64,000 nt of DNA, taken from contig NZ_PJRT01000005.1 in the NCBI RefSeq assembly GCF_002858935.1, positions 558,001 to 622,000 of the forward strand, given 5' to 3'. The DNA is from Pantoea endophytica (GTDB taxonomy: Bacteria > Pseudomonadota > Gammaproteobacteria > Enterobacterales > Enterobacteriaceae). Shown here one piece after another: positions 55,950 to 64,000 of the stretch. A program made the translations under genes and the position numbers. The first letter of the stretch is position 1; each line of letters begins with the position of its first letter. The notes under the pieces are model-generated. The model was not told the DNA's origin, ran no database searches, and saw nothing but the letters and a program-made list of their open reading frames with translations.

Positions 55950-56660
55950 ATGACAGCATCAGCACTACCGGTCGCGATTGTCACCGGCGGCAACAGCGGC
56001 ATTGGCCTGGAAACCGTGAAGTTATTGGCGGCCGATCATCAGGTTTACGCGATTGGGCGCAATCAGCAAACGTTGCAGGCTTTAGAACAGGTCACCAATG
56101 TGATTCCGCTTGCACTGGATATCACAGATTTTGCCGCCGTGGCCGCGTTCACCGCCACATTAAATCGGGTTGATGTGCTGGTGCATTCGGCGGCGATCTC
56201 GATTCTCAGTACCACCTTCTCCGCCACGCCAGAACTGTGGCAACAGCACCTGAATATTAATGTCATTGCGCCTGCAGAACTCACGCGCTTAACCTTGCCC
56301 GCCCTGCGCGCCTCGCAGGGCAAAGTGGTGTTTATCAACTCCGGCTCCGGGACGCTGGCGTTAGCGGGACACGTCATTTACTCCGCCTCCAAATTTGCCC
56401 TTACCGCGCTGGCGCATGCGCTGCGTAGCGAAGAGAGCGAACATGGCGTGCGGGTTGCGACAGTCGCGCCCGGCCCAACCGATACGCCGATGAATCAAGC
56501 CTCGCGTGCCCGCGCGGGTAACCATGCACCGATCAATCCGCAGGAGTATCTCGATGCGAGTTCGGTGGCGCGCGCCGTGCGGTTTATTGTGGATAGCCCG
56601 GAAGATACGCAGATTGCAGATATTGTGATTCGTCCACGCCGCGATAAAGCCAGGCGCTGA
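55950..56660 (+). CDS. Short-chain dehydrogenase/reductase (classical SDR)
   Basis: A 236-residue classical SDR: cofactor loop TGGNSGIG (12-19), Ser near 131-133, and Y144-x-x-x-K148 (YSASK). R37 after the second strand hints at NADP. CAGGAG lies eight bases before the ATG at 55950; the longer frame from 55827 crosses a repeat. Substrate unknown. A terminator follows. Confidence 0.88.
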   Translation: MTASALPVAIVTGGNSGIGLETVKLLAADHQVYAIGRNQQTLQALEQVTNVIPLALDITDFAAVAAFTATLNRVDVLVHSAAISILSTTFSATPELWQQHLNINVIAPAELTRLTLPALRASQGKVVFINSGSGTLALAGHVIYSASKFALTALAHALRSEESEHGVRVATVAPGPTDTPMNQASRARAGNHAPINPQEYLDASSVARAVRFIVDSPEDTQIADIVIRPRRDKARR

Positions 56661-56686
56661 TTCAGCAGTAAAAAATCCGTAATGCG

Positions 56687-56718
56687 AGGCTGCCATCCGG
56701 CGGCCTTTTTCTTTTTTA
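56687..56718 (+). terminator. Rho-independent terminator after the SDR gene
   Basis: Stem AGGCTGCC (56687-56694) and GGCGGCCT (56699-56706), loop ATCC, one G-U pair, followed by a T-rich run to 56718. It lies 26 bases past the SDR stop codon. Confidence 0.85.
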
Positions 56719-56799
56719 CGTTTTTTTAGCAATATTCTCACTGCTCATTCGTCTACCTCATCACCAGCAGTTATCCGTTAATGTAATGAGGACAAAACA

Positions 56800-57243
56800 A
56801 TGAGAGATTTTGATATGCACAGACGCGGTCATCGGGATCATTTTGGCGGTCATCGCCTGGCGAAACCGCTGCTGATGGGCGCGGTGATTATCGCCGCACT
56901 GGGCTTGTTGGTGATGTCGCTGTGGAATGCGTTGCTGCCGGGCATCATCGGCGTGAAAAGCATCGGTTTCTGGCAGGCGCTGGGCTTGCTGGCGTTGTGC
57001 CGCATCTTGTTTGGCGGTTTGGGATTCCGTCCGGGCATGTTCGGCATGGCGCGTCGCCGCATGCACGAACGCTGGATGCAGATGACGCCAGAACAGCGCG
57101 AAGAGTTTATGCAGCATCGCCGCAATCGCTTTGGTCATCGTGGTCATCACGATCGCTGCGACTGGCATGGTCGTCGTGATGAGCGAGGTGAAACGCGTCC
57201 GCAGCCAGAGAATAATCCGCCCAAATCCAGCGACGCCGGGTAA
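56800..57243 (+). CDS. His-rich two-pass membrane protein
   Basis: A 147-residue protein with two hydrophobic segments (about 24-46 and 57-75) between a His/Arg-rich N-terminus (MHRRGHRDHFGGHR) and a long basic, His-rich tail. The tail contains QMTPEQREEFMQHRRNR, which resembles the LTxxQ helices of CpxP/ZraP-type metal or stress proteins. Metal binding by the many His residues is plausible but unproven. No partner gene is near. Confidence 0.65.
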   Translation: MRDFDMHRRGHRDHFGGHRLAKPLLMGAVIIAALGLLVMSLWNALLPGIIGVKSIGFWQALGLLALCRILFGGLGFRPGMFGMARRRMHERWMQMTPEQREEFMQHRRNRFGHRGHHDRCDWHGRRDERGETRPQPENNPPKSSDAG

Positions 57244-57344
57244 GCGTGATGGCGCAGGATTCACTGCTGATGTCGGCAATCACCGCCTGCCGCACTAAGC
57301 TAAATGCGTTCATTCGCGGGCGAACTGACGAAATAACCGGATAA

Positions 57345-57365
57345 CCCGATTGCCTGGCAATCGGG
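57345..57365. terminator. Bidirectional hairpin between convergent genes
   Basis: Perfect 9-base arms CCCGATTGC (57345-57353) and GCAATCGGG (57357-57365) with a 3-base loop, seven bases before the minus-strand gene's stop. T-runs are short, so termination strength is uncertain. Confidence 0.65.
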
Positions 57366-57371
57366 CATCAT

Positions 57372-58409
57372 TTACCACCACTTTTTCTCTTGCTGCGGCT
57401 GCAAAAATTGCACGCCCTGCCCGAGTTGTGGCATCGACACATTAATCTGCTGTTCCTGCGCCAGCGTCACGATTTGATTAAGCGGATCATTCCATGCATG
57501 AAACGCTAAATCGAAAGCGGCATTGTGAATCGGGAACAGCCATTTCGCGTTAAGGTCAATAAAGGCTTTGATGGTGTCTTGTGGCAGCATATGAATATCG
57601 GCCCAGCGACGGTCATAAGCGCCGTTTTCCAGAAAGGCCATATCGAACGGGCCGAATTTATTACCGATCTGTTTGAAACCATCGAAATAACCGGAATCCC
57701 CGCCATAGAACAGGCGGAAATCATCGCTGATAATGCTCCATGAGCACCACAGCCGCTTATTACTGTCGAACATGCCACGGCCAGAAAAATGCTGCGATGG
57801 CGTGGCGACAAAATGAATACCGCCGATATTCTTTGATTCCCACCAATCCAGCTGGGTGATTTTTTCCGACGCAACGCCCCAGGATATCAGTAAATCACCG
57901 ACACCCAGCGGCGTCAGGAAATAGCGCACGCGATCTTTGAGCTGCAAAATGGTGTGATAATCCAGATGGTCATAATGATCATGCGAAAGAATAACCCCTT
58001 CGATGGGCGGCAAATCTTCAAGCGCAATTGGCGCAGGCTGGAAGCGTTTCGGGCCAAACCACTTAAAGGGTGAGGCGCGCTGCGTAAATACCGGATCGGT
58101 CAGCCAGTATTTGCCCTGCATTTTAAATAGCAATGATGAGTGGCCAAGGCGAAATACGCTGTTATCCGCCGCAGCCGCAAGTTGCTGCGCGTCGAGTTTG
58201 ATGAGCGGCAGCGCAGATTCAGGTGCGGTATTTTTCGGTTTGTTAAAGGCAAAATCCCAGAATAGTTTGGCGAACTCAGTTAATCCTAACTGCTGGCGTG
58301 GGATCTTATTGTTAAACCTTTTGCCATCAAACTGAGCGGATTGCGGATAGCGTTTTATATTGCAGCGACAAATGCTCGAACTATTCAACATTGATCTTTT
58401 ACCTCTCAT
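57372..58409 (-). CDS. Metallo-beta-lactamase-fold hydrolase (lactamase_B_2, NAPE-PLD/RomA-like)
   Basis: The protein has the MBL metal motif SHDHYDHLDY, a downstream His in TPSQHFSGRG, GGDSGYFDGF and PIHNAAFDLAFHAW, all as in the RomA/UlaG-like NAPE-PLD group. The longest frame reaches 58697, but its first 96 residues run back through the promoter region and into the divergent YtfP-like gene. AAGGA lies before the ATG at 58409, giving 345 residues; 58391 is an alternative. The opening residues show no clear signal peptide. Substrate unknown. Confidence 0.82.
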   Translation of the reverse strand: MRGKRSMLNSSSICRCNIKRYPQSAQFDGKRFNNKIPRQQLGLTEFAKLFWDFAFNKPKNTAPESALPLIKLDAQQLAAAADNSVFRLGHSSLLFKMQGKYWLTDPVFTQRASPFKWFGPKRFQPAPIALEDLPPIEGVILSHDHYDHLDYHTILQLKDRVRYFLTPLGVGDLLISWGVASEKITQLDWWESKNIGGIHFVATPSQHFSGRGMFDSNKRLWCSWSIISDDFRLFYGGDSGYFDGFKQIGNKFGPFDMAFLENGAYDRRWADIHMLPQDTIKAFIDLNAKWLFPIHNAAFDLAFHAWNDPLNQIVTLAQEQQINVSMPQLGQGVQFLQPQQEKKWW

Positions 58410-58525
58410 CGCGGGTCCTTCAGAATAGTCACTTTTACGGCAACGCACATCGCATATTGGGCGGTTGATGACTTCGCTAACGCCGAGAGTTAAAGTAACG
58501 CTTTTGCTTGATTTTATGAGGGAAA

Positions 58526-58855
58526 ATGAAACGTTTATTTGTTTACGGTACGCTCCAGCCCGGCCATTCAAATGCGCATATTCTGGAAAACATCGGTGGC
58601 GAATGGCTGGCGGGAACGGTTTCAGGCACATTTTATGAACGCGGCTGGGGCGCAGCAGCAGATTTCCCCGGCATTGTGTTGCAGGAAAACGGCCCACGCG
58701 TGCCGGGTTATCTGTTTATCTCAGAGAAACTTGAACCGCATTGGCCGATGCTCGATGAGTTTGAAGATGGCTACGATCGCGTGGAAGTTGATGTCACCAC
58801 CAGCAATGGCGAGCTGATCACGGCGTGGATTTATCAGTTGCAGCCGCAACTTTAA
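58526..58855 (+). CDS. Gamma-glutamylcyclotransferase-like protein (AIG2/YtfP family)
   Basis: A 109-residue protein with the family opening LFVYGTLQPGHSN (residues 4-16) and the acidic catalytic position E80 in LDEFEDGYDR. Members act on gamma-glutamyl amines or related compounds, though many are uncharacterised. GAGGGAAA precedes the ATG. It is divergent from the MBL-fold gene. Confidence 0.88.
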   Translation: MKRLFVYGTLQPGHSNAHILENIGGEWLAGTVSGTFYERGWGAAADFPGIVLQENGPRVPGYLFISEKLEPHWPMLDEFEDGYDRVEVDVTTSNGELITAWIYQLQPQL

Positions 58856-58993
58856 CTTCACAATGCCAGTATTTACGCCCGATTTCCTCTTCCACCCCCA
58901 ATGCGATGCAACGTCCTCAATACAATCTGTAATGATCTGCGCGCGTCCTGATTTCGGCTTCTAGAATGAATCTCAAATAGACGAGAGGAATTC

Positions 58994-59800
58994 ATGATGA
59001 TCAAAGTCTGCACCGCCTGCGGCACATCTTACGATGAGCAACAGAGTCAAATCGAACACTGCAAAATATGTGAAGACGAACGACAGTTTGTGCCGGCCAG
59101 CGGGCAAAAATGGACTCCACTGAACAGCCTGCAAGCCACACACTGCAATAAATGGCAGCAGCACGCTGCCAACGTGTTCAGTCTGCAAACCGTGCCCAGC
59201 TTTGCTATTAATCAACGCGCGTTTCTGCTGCAAACGCCGCACGGCAATATTCTGTGGGATTGCATCGCTAATTTCGATAATGCCACCAAAGCGATTGTTA
59301 CCGCGCTCGGCGGTATTCACGCCATCGCTATTTCGCATCCGCACTATTACAGCACCATGCAGGATTGGGCAGCGGCATTCGACGCGCCGATCTATCTGCA
59401 TGCTGACGATAGTGAATGGATTATGCGCGACAGCCCGCATATTCATCTTTGGCACAATGACGAGCTGGAAATTGTGCCGGAAGTGAAACTGGTTCGCCTT
59501 GGCGGACATTTTGCCGGCGGATGCGTATTGCATTGGACGCACGATGACGGCGTGCTGTTGAGTGGCGATATCGTGCAAGTCACGCCTGGCGCGGATGCGG
59601 TGTCATTTATGTGGAGCTATCCAAATATGCTGCCGTTACCGGCGGCGGCAGTCAGCGATATTATGCGTCGGCTGGCGGCGCTAAAATTTTCGCGCTTATA
59701 CGGCGCATTCGAGCATCGCCAAATTCTCACTGACGCGCAGCGGATCGTGATGCAGTCGGGCGAGAAATATATTGCCTGCTTGCAGAAGTCTCTCTCCTGA
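58994..59800 (+). CDS. MBL-fold protein with N-terminal zinc ribbon and altered metal motif
   Basis: A 268-residue protein. Residues 6-26 hold two CxxC pairs (C6/C9 and C23/C26), a rubredoxin-like or zinc-ribbon knuckle. An MBL fold follows, but the usual HxHxDH motif reads S-H115-P-H117-Y-Y-S, so the Asp and third His are missing. LGGHFAGGCVLHW and LLSGDIVQV supply later ligands. It may bind one metal or use another chemistry. GAGAGGAA precedes the ATG. No partner gene is evident. Confidence 0.78.
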   Translation: MMIKVCTACGTSYDEQQSQIEHCKICEDERQFVPASGQKWTPLNSLQATHCNKWQQHAANVFSLQTVPSFAINQRAFLLQTPHGNILWDCIANFDNATKAIVTALGGIHAIAISHPHYYSTMQDWAAAFDAPIYLHADDSEWIMRDSPHIHLWHNDELEIVPEVKLVRLGGHFAGGCVLHWTHDDGVLLSGDIVQVTPGADAVSFMWSYPNMLPLPAAAVSDIMRRLAALKFSRLYGAFEHRQILTDAQRIVMQSGEKYIACLQKSLS

Positions 59801-59828
59801 ACGAATTGTAAGCAAACGCGCCGTGGAT

Positions 59829-59860
59829 GGATGTACAGACGTCTAAACATCCATTATAGT
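59829..59860 (+). promoter_or_regulatory. MetJ boxes and promoter of the nlpA-like gene
   Basis: AGACGTCT at 59837-59844 is the exact MetJ consensus. Flanking octamers GGATGTAC (59829-59836) and AAACATCC (59845-59852) are degenerate tandem copies. They overlap a promoter with TGTACA (59832-59837) and TATAGT (59855-59860), 17 bases apart, so methionine-dependent repression is expected. Confidence 0.8.
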
Positions 59861-59891
59861 CCGTTCCCTACGTTTAAAGGGAATCCGCGCA

Positions 59892-60692
59892 ATGAAGAAA
59901 ATTTTACTCACGACGCTGCTGGCTGCATCCGTGGCGCTGCTTAGTGGCTGCAACAAAGACGATGAAAATCAAATCAAAGTGGCCATTAATACCGGACCAG
60001 ACCAGGCGCTGTGGGATACCGTGAAGCAAGTGGCGCACGACAAATATCAGCTGGATGTCGATGTGGTGGCCTTCAATGATTACGTGCAGCCGAATGAAGC
60101 GCTGTTCAACAAAGATGTCGATGCCAACGCCTTCCAGAGCCTGCCTTATCTGGAGATGCAATCCAAAGAGCGCGGCTACCACTTCGCCGTGGTCACCAAC
60201 ACCTTCGTGTTCCCGATTGCAGGTTACTCGCGCAAGATAAAATCGCTGAAAGCGTTGCCTGACGGCGCCACCGTGACCCTCTCCAACGAAGCCACCACGC
60301 TCGGCCGCAGCCTGCTGCTGTTGCAGGCGCAGGGCTTGATCAAAGTGAAACCGGAAGCGGGCTTGCTGCCAACCACGCTGGATATCACCGACAATCCGAA
60401 GAAGCTGAAAATTGTTGAGGTGGATACACCGCAGCTGGCGCGTACGCTGGACGATCCGCAGGTTTATCTTTCGATCATCAACAACAACTTCGCCGCGCTG
60501 GTTAATCTCTCTGCCTCGCGTGACGGTATGTTTATGGAAGGCAAAGCCTCACCTTACGTGAATGCGATTGTGGCGCGTGAAGATAATAAAGACAGCGCCA
60601 ACGTGCAGAAGCTGAAACAAGCCTTCCAGTCACAGGAAGTGCTGGATAAAGCCAACGAGATCTACAAAGGCGATATTATTAAAGGCTGGTAA
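59892..60692 (+). CDS. nlpA: NlpA/MetQ-family methionine-binding lipoprotein
   Basis: A 266-residue lipoprotein: lipobox LLSGC with the lipidated Cys at 20, then IKVAINTGPDQALWDTV and the family motifs FNDYVQPNEAL, DANAFQSLPYLEMQ, FPIAGYSRKIKSL and SPYVNAIVAREDNKD. MetQ and NlpA bind methionine for the MetNI importer. No metN or metI gene is adjacent, as with E. coli nlpA. The MetJ boxes upstream support the methionine assignment. Confidence 0.9.
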   Translation: MKKILLTTLLAASVALLSGCNKDDENQIKVAINTGPDQALWDTVKQVAHDKYQLDVDVVAFNDYVQPNEALFNKDVDANAFQSLPYLEMQSKERGYHFAVVTNTFVFPIAGYSRKIKSLKALPDGATVTLSNEATTLGRSLLLLQAQGLIKVKPEAGLLPTTLDITDNPKKLKIVEVDTPQLARTLDDPQVYLSIINNNFAALVNLSASRDGMFMEGKASPYVNAIVAREDNKDSANVQKLKQAFQSQEVLDKANEIYKGDIIKGW

Positions 60693-60733
60693 TTCGGCGA
60701 AAACTGCGCAGATATTAACTGCGCAGTTTCAGC

Positions 60734-61843
60734 TTATTTAAAATCGACCTCCATCAACTCCGCAATAGTTGCATTACACGTTGAAGCGACACAATGATGC
60801 AAATAGTCAGTAAACTTTGACGATGGCGGCATACCCAGCTCCAGCAATTTTTCATTGCTGAACACCACATTCAGTTTTGAAAAATGTCCATACAGATTCA
60901 TGGCGCGTAATAAGATGCGTTCATTACAGGGACCAAACAGGGTAGAAAATGAGCTCCTGCTCGCTGCCAGTTCACGGTAATTCACTTTCTGATACGTTTC
61001 GGCCACCGCAACGTGTCCCGAGGCTTGTGCCATCGCCTGATCAATCTCGGCAAACGTGACGCTGCTATTTTCACCCGCTGAAATATGAATAATCGTCTTC
61101 TCCACGTTGGGAGCCGTCAATAACAACTCCAGCGCATCGGCACAGTAATCGACCGGCACCACATCAATACGGTCATTCAGCTCACACATAAATTTGCCTA
61201 AGGTGAGCACCATGCGAAATACCCAAAAAATGCTTGGCGACGGCGCACAGCCACAGTCCGAATGCCCCACCACAATGGATGGTCGCGCGATGACTAAGGG
61301 CAGATTAGGTAACATCTCGCTCATCATTCTTTCCACCGTCGCTTTACTCCACGTATATTCCACAACGTGTTGTTCGCGCAGCGTATTCAACTCACTTTCC
61401 ACCACCAGCGAATTGGCTTCGGGCGCACACGACATAGCGGTACCGACATGCACAAAGCGCTTGAGCCCTTTCACCCGCGCCATACGACTGGCAAATGCAA
61501 AGGTGCCTTCTACATTGACTTTCCAAATCAGGGGATTCGCGCCAAACGAGGCAACAGCGGCGCAGTTAAGCACATGCGTAACCTTGGTCAAGCGCGCATC
61601 GTCAATAAACCGTTCCGGCTCAGCAAGATCGCCTATTAAGATGTTCTCGTGGGTGAGCCTGTTTAATTGACCGGCTGCAACGCCAAATTTAATCAGGTTT
61701 TCCTTAATTCGCTCTAATCCTGCAGCTTGACTATTAGCCCGCACTAATAAAAGTAGTCGGTAATGATCACTTTTCTTGAGCAGATTAACCGCGACCGCAC
61801 CGCCCAAAAATCCAGTTGCACCCGTTATGAGTACTGTATTCAT
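60734..61843 (-). CDS. Extended SDR, thioester-reductase/NAD(P)-epimerase-like
   Basis: A 369-residue protein: Rossmann loop TGATGFLGG (residues 7-15), a long N-terminal pattern LLLLVRANSQAAGLERIKEN typical of carboxyl/thioester reductase domains, and Y-x-x-x-K in EYTWSKATVERM. It lacks the carrier protein and adenylation domains of full thioester reductases, so it would act in trans or on a free substrate. Apparently a single gene, convergent with nlpA. Confidence 0.8.
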   Translation of the reverse strand: MNTVLITGATGFLGGAVAVNLLKKSDHYRLLLLVRANSQAAGLERIKENLIKFGVAAGQLNRLTHENILIGDLAEPERFIDDARLTKVTHVLNCAAVASFGANPLIWKVNVEGTFAFASRMARVKGLKRFVHVGTAMSCAPEANSLVVESELNTLREQHVVEYTWSKATVERMMSEMLPNLPLVIARPSIVVGHSDCGCAPSPSIFWVFRMVLTLGKFMCELNDRIDVVPVDYCADALELLLTAPNVEKTIIHISAGENSSVTFAEIDQAMAQASGHVAVAETYQKVNYRELAASRSSFSTLFGPCNERILLRAMNLYGHFSKLNVVFSNEKLLELGMPPSSKFTDYLHHCVASTCNATIAELMEVDFK

Positions 61844-62190
61844 ATTTTTAACCCACCGGTTCGTTACAGGAAAAACTGTGCATTTAGCTGGCTAGAATCT
61901 ATGCTCGCGTGGGTAAATGGTGAATAAATGCCCTGTGCTTTCCTGCGGGTAAAACCGCTCCAGTGAGCATTGGTTTATATATGTTTAAATGTGATATTTG
62001 GGCCTCAGTGCGCAGTCAAATATTCCACTACGCTCAGCGTGAAAAATGAGCGCGATATAAAAATGGTGTAAAAATATCGGCGTTACGCGTAAAAATGCTG
62101 TACGTAAATTCGCCTGCCACTGTTCGCTTCGGTCGCAAACAGGTATGTTCGCCCTCATTAGCCTCAACCCTGATAAACCACAGGAAATTT
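61844..62190. other. Intergenic region before kup
   Basis: The 347 bases hold no gene or clear hairpin. An AT-rich stretch near 61970-62000 could carry a promoter. CAGGAAA near 62181 is the ribosome binding site for kup. Confidence 0.4.
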
Positions 62191-64000
62191 ATGAGTCAAA
62201 GTGAAAAACAGTCCTTGCCTGCTGGCATGCTGGCGGCCGCGGGGATCGTGTTTGGGGATATCGGCACCAGCCCGCTTTATACCCTTAAAGAGTGCCTCTC
62301 CATTTTGCCTAATGGCGCCGTCTCCACCACCACAGTGATGGGATTTTTGTCGCTGATTTTCTGGGCGCTGACGCTGATCGTGACGCTGAAATACGTCTGC
62401 TTTGTGATGCGCGCCGATCATGATGGCGAAGGCGGCGTATTAACGCTGATGTCGCTGGCACGCCAGCATGTTGGGCCGAGAGCCTCGCACATCATTGTGT
62501 TAGCAGGCTTGATTGGCGGCGCGTTCTTCTACGGCGATGGCGTGATCACGCCGGCGATTTCGGTACTGTCGGCGATCGAAGGTATCGAAGTGGTGTCACC
62601 TGAGCTGGATAAATATGTGGTGCCGCTGGCAGTGGCGATTCTCACGCTGCTGTTTATGATCCAAAAACACGGCACCGAGAAGGTCAGTAAAGTGTTCGGC
62701 CCGGTGATGTTTGTCTGGTTTGTGTCGATTGCCCTGTTAGGCATTCGCGGCATCCTGCTTAATCCCGAAGTGCTATACGCGCTGAATCCCTCCTATGCGC
62801 TGACGTTCCTGCTTAGCCACAAAGCGCTTTCGTTTGCCGCGCTGGGCATGGTGGTGCTGGCGGTGACCGGCGCGGAGGCGCTCTATGCTGATATGGGACA
62901 TCTGGGCAAAGCGCCGATTCGCATGGCCTGGCTGGTGATCGCCATGCCCGCGCTGGTGCTTAACTACTTTGGGCAGGGCGCGCTGGTAATTGCCGATGCG
63001 CAGGCCCTCAATAACCCGTTCTTTAATCTCGCGCCGGGTTGGGGACAGATCCCGCTGATTGTGCTGTCAACGCTGGCCACGGTGATCGCCGCGCAGTCGG
63101 TGATTACCGGCGTGTATACACTGACGCATCAGGCGATCCGTCAGGGATTTCTACCGCCGATGCGCATCATCTTCACCTCGCACACGGAATCCGGTCAGAT
63201 CTATATTCCGGTGGTGAACTGGCTGCTGTTTGTCGCGGTGACGGTGATTGTGCTGGCGTTCCGACAATCATCAGCGCTCTCTTCGGCGTACGGCATAGTG
63301 GTGACCGGCACCATGGTGATCACCGCGTGTCTGGCGGGCGTGGTAGCGCTGCGTAACTGGAAGTGGCCGCTGCCGGTGGCGCTGGTTTTCCTGCTGTGTA
63401 TGTTAAGCATTGATGTGCCGCTGTTCAGCGCTAACCTGATGAAACTGCTGTCCGGCGGTTGGGTGCCGGTGCTGCTGGCGCTGAGCATGATGGGATTGAT
63501 GCTCATTTGGAGCAGCGAGCGTAATCGCCTGATCCGCAAGTTGAATAACGATCCTGAGAGCCTTCAGGCGCTGGTGCGATCGCTGGAAACCCATCCGCCC
63601 AGTCGTGTGCCGGGCACCGCAATCTTCCTCTCACGTAAAGAGCATGAGATTCCGCAGGCGCTACTACATAACCTTAAACACAACCGCGTGCTGCATAAAC
63701 GTGTGGTGCTGCTGCATATTCGCACCACCGATATCCCGCGCGTCTACAACCAGAAGCGTCTGAGCATCACTCAATTGTCGCCAACCTTCTGGCAAGTGAC
63801 CGCCGCTTACGGCTGGCGCGAGACGCCATCGATGGCCGAGATCCTGCATTTGTGCGGGTTGGAAGGAATGGGTTGTACCGTCAATGAAGCCTCGTTCTTT
63901 ACCTCGCACGACACGCTGGTGATGAAGAAGAGAAAAGGTTTGATGCGCATTAAAGGCGGTATTTTCCACTTCTGCCAGCGCAATGCGCAGCGCGCACATG
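62191..64000 (+). CDS. kup: Kup-type K+ uptake transporter, 3' end off the right edge
   Basis: The frame starts at 62191 and stays open to the window edge for 603 codons; E. coli Kup has 622 residues, so only a short tail should be missing. Characteristic sequences are VFGDIGTSPLYTLKECLS, FVMRADHDGEGGVLTLMSLA and FFYGDGVITPAISVLSAIEG, followed by about twelve hydrophobic segments and a cytosolic C-terminal domain. Kup takes up K+ with protons, mainly at low pH or under osmotic stress. Confidence 0.93.
   Translation, partial: MSQSEKQSLPAGMLAAAGIVFGDIGTSPLYTLKECLSILPNGAVSTTTVMGFLSLIFWALTLIVTLKYVCFVMRADHDGEGGVLTLMSLARQHVGPRASHIIVLAGLIGGAFFYGDGVITPAISVLSAIEGIEVVSPELDKYVVPLAVAILTLLFMIQKHGTEKVSKVFGPVMFVWFVSIALLGIRGILLNPEVLYALNPSYALTFLLSHKALSFAALGMVVLAVTGAEALYADMGHLGKAPIRMAWLVIAMPALVLNYFGQGALVIADAQALNNPFFNLAPGWGQIPLIVLSTLATVIAAQSVITGVYTLTHQAIRQGFLPPMRIIFTSHTESGQIYIPVVNWLLFVAVTVIVLAFRQSSALSSAYGIVVTGTMVITACLAGVVALRNWKWPLPVALVFLLCMLSIDVPLFSANLMKLLSGGWVPVLLALSMMGLMLIWSSERNRLIRKLNNDPESLQALVRSLETHPPSRVPGTAIFLSRKEHEIPQALLHNLKHNRVLHKRVVLLHIRTTDIPRVYNQKRLSITQLSPTFWQVTAAYGWRETPSMAEILHLCGLEGMGCTVNEASFFTSHDTLVMKKRKGLMRIKGGIFHFCQRNAQRAH

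Noticed and set aside
61844..62190. Possible riboswitch before kup
   Set aside because: K+ transporter genes in some bacteria have c-di-AMP or other riboswitches, but no conserved motif or strong stem was seen here.

Overview
The window looks like a stretch of the genome of a plant- or environment-associated member of Enterobacterales, most likely Erwiniaceae (Pantoea-like). The basis is the style of its recognisable genes: paoABCD with mocA, an AmpC/AmpR pair, clcA, yciF, AriR/YmgB-like small proteins, a kup-type K+ transporter and an nlpA-type lipoprotein behind MetJ boxes. Genus is an inference. No rRNA, tRNA, CRISPR array, insertion sequence or prophage was seen. Most genes are metabolic and arranged as small regulator-plus-operon modules, as expected of a flexible chromosomal region or a large secondary replicon.

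Layout. 1-406: partial HipB-like XRE regulator with its own repeated operator. 572-9614: a seven-gene operon (BMP-type ABC importer, cupin, isochorismatase-like amidase, AtzA/TrzN-like amidohydrolase) read leftwards, with a divergent LysR regulator and a convergent creatininase-family hydrolase. This looks like uptake and hydrolysis of a nitrogen-rich heterocycle or ureide of unknown identity. 9752-13154: LacI regulator, divergent RbsB-like binding protein with three LacI-type operators, and a sugar isomerase-like TIM barrel. 13305-17950: mixed small genes (LuxR, GNAT, VOC, Nudix, DUF2798 with LysR, a LysR remnant). 18147-24013: a molybdenum aldehyde oxidoreductase (paoABCD), mocA and an OhrR/MarR regulator. 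The iron-sulfur subunit lacks the Tat signal known from E. coli PaoA.

24095-25626: small AriR-like and exported proteins, one interrupted by an amber codon. 25668-31673: a six-gene operon gntR - PLP C-S lyase-like enzyme - carbohydrate-type ABC importer. 31888-33323: nucleoside deaminase and small genes. 33766-38401: Lac/Cel-family PTS with a GH4 phospho-glycosidase, divergent from an RpiR-type regulator that carries two HTH domains. 38460-40238: tetR-MFS pair and a tiny hydrophilic protein. 40304-42438: inducible-type ampC/ampR. 42547-45469: ClcA, YciF and small genes. 45741-54338: one giant gene for a cyclic beta-glucan synthase. 54445-61843: Tat-exported cytosine deaminase-like protein, SDR, membrane protein, two metallo-beta-lactamase-fold proteins, YtfP-like protein, methionine-regulated NlpA lipoprotein and an extended SDR. 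62191-64000: Kup, cut by the right edge.

Several intergenic spaces hold short palindromes that share cores such as GCGCAT..ATGCGC or GTCGCC, probably a dispersed REP-like family. Start codons were moved inward from the longest frame wherever a clear ribosome binding site or family length supported it; this is said in each entry.
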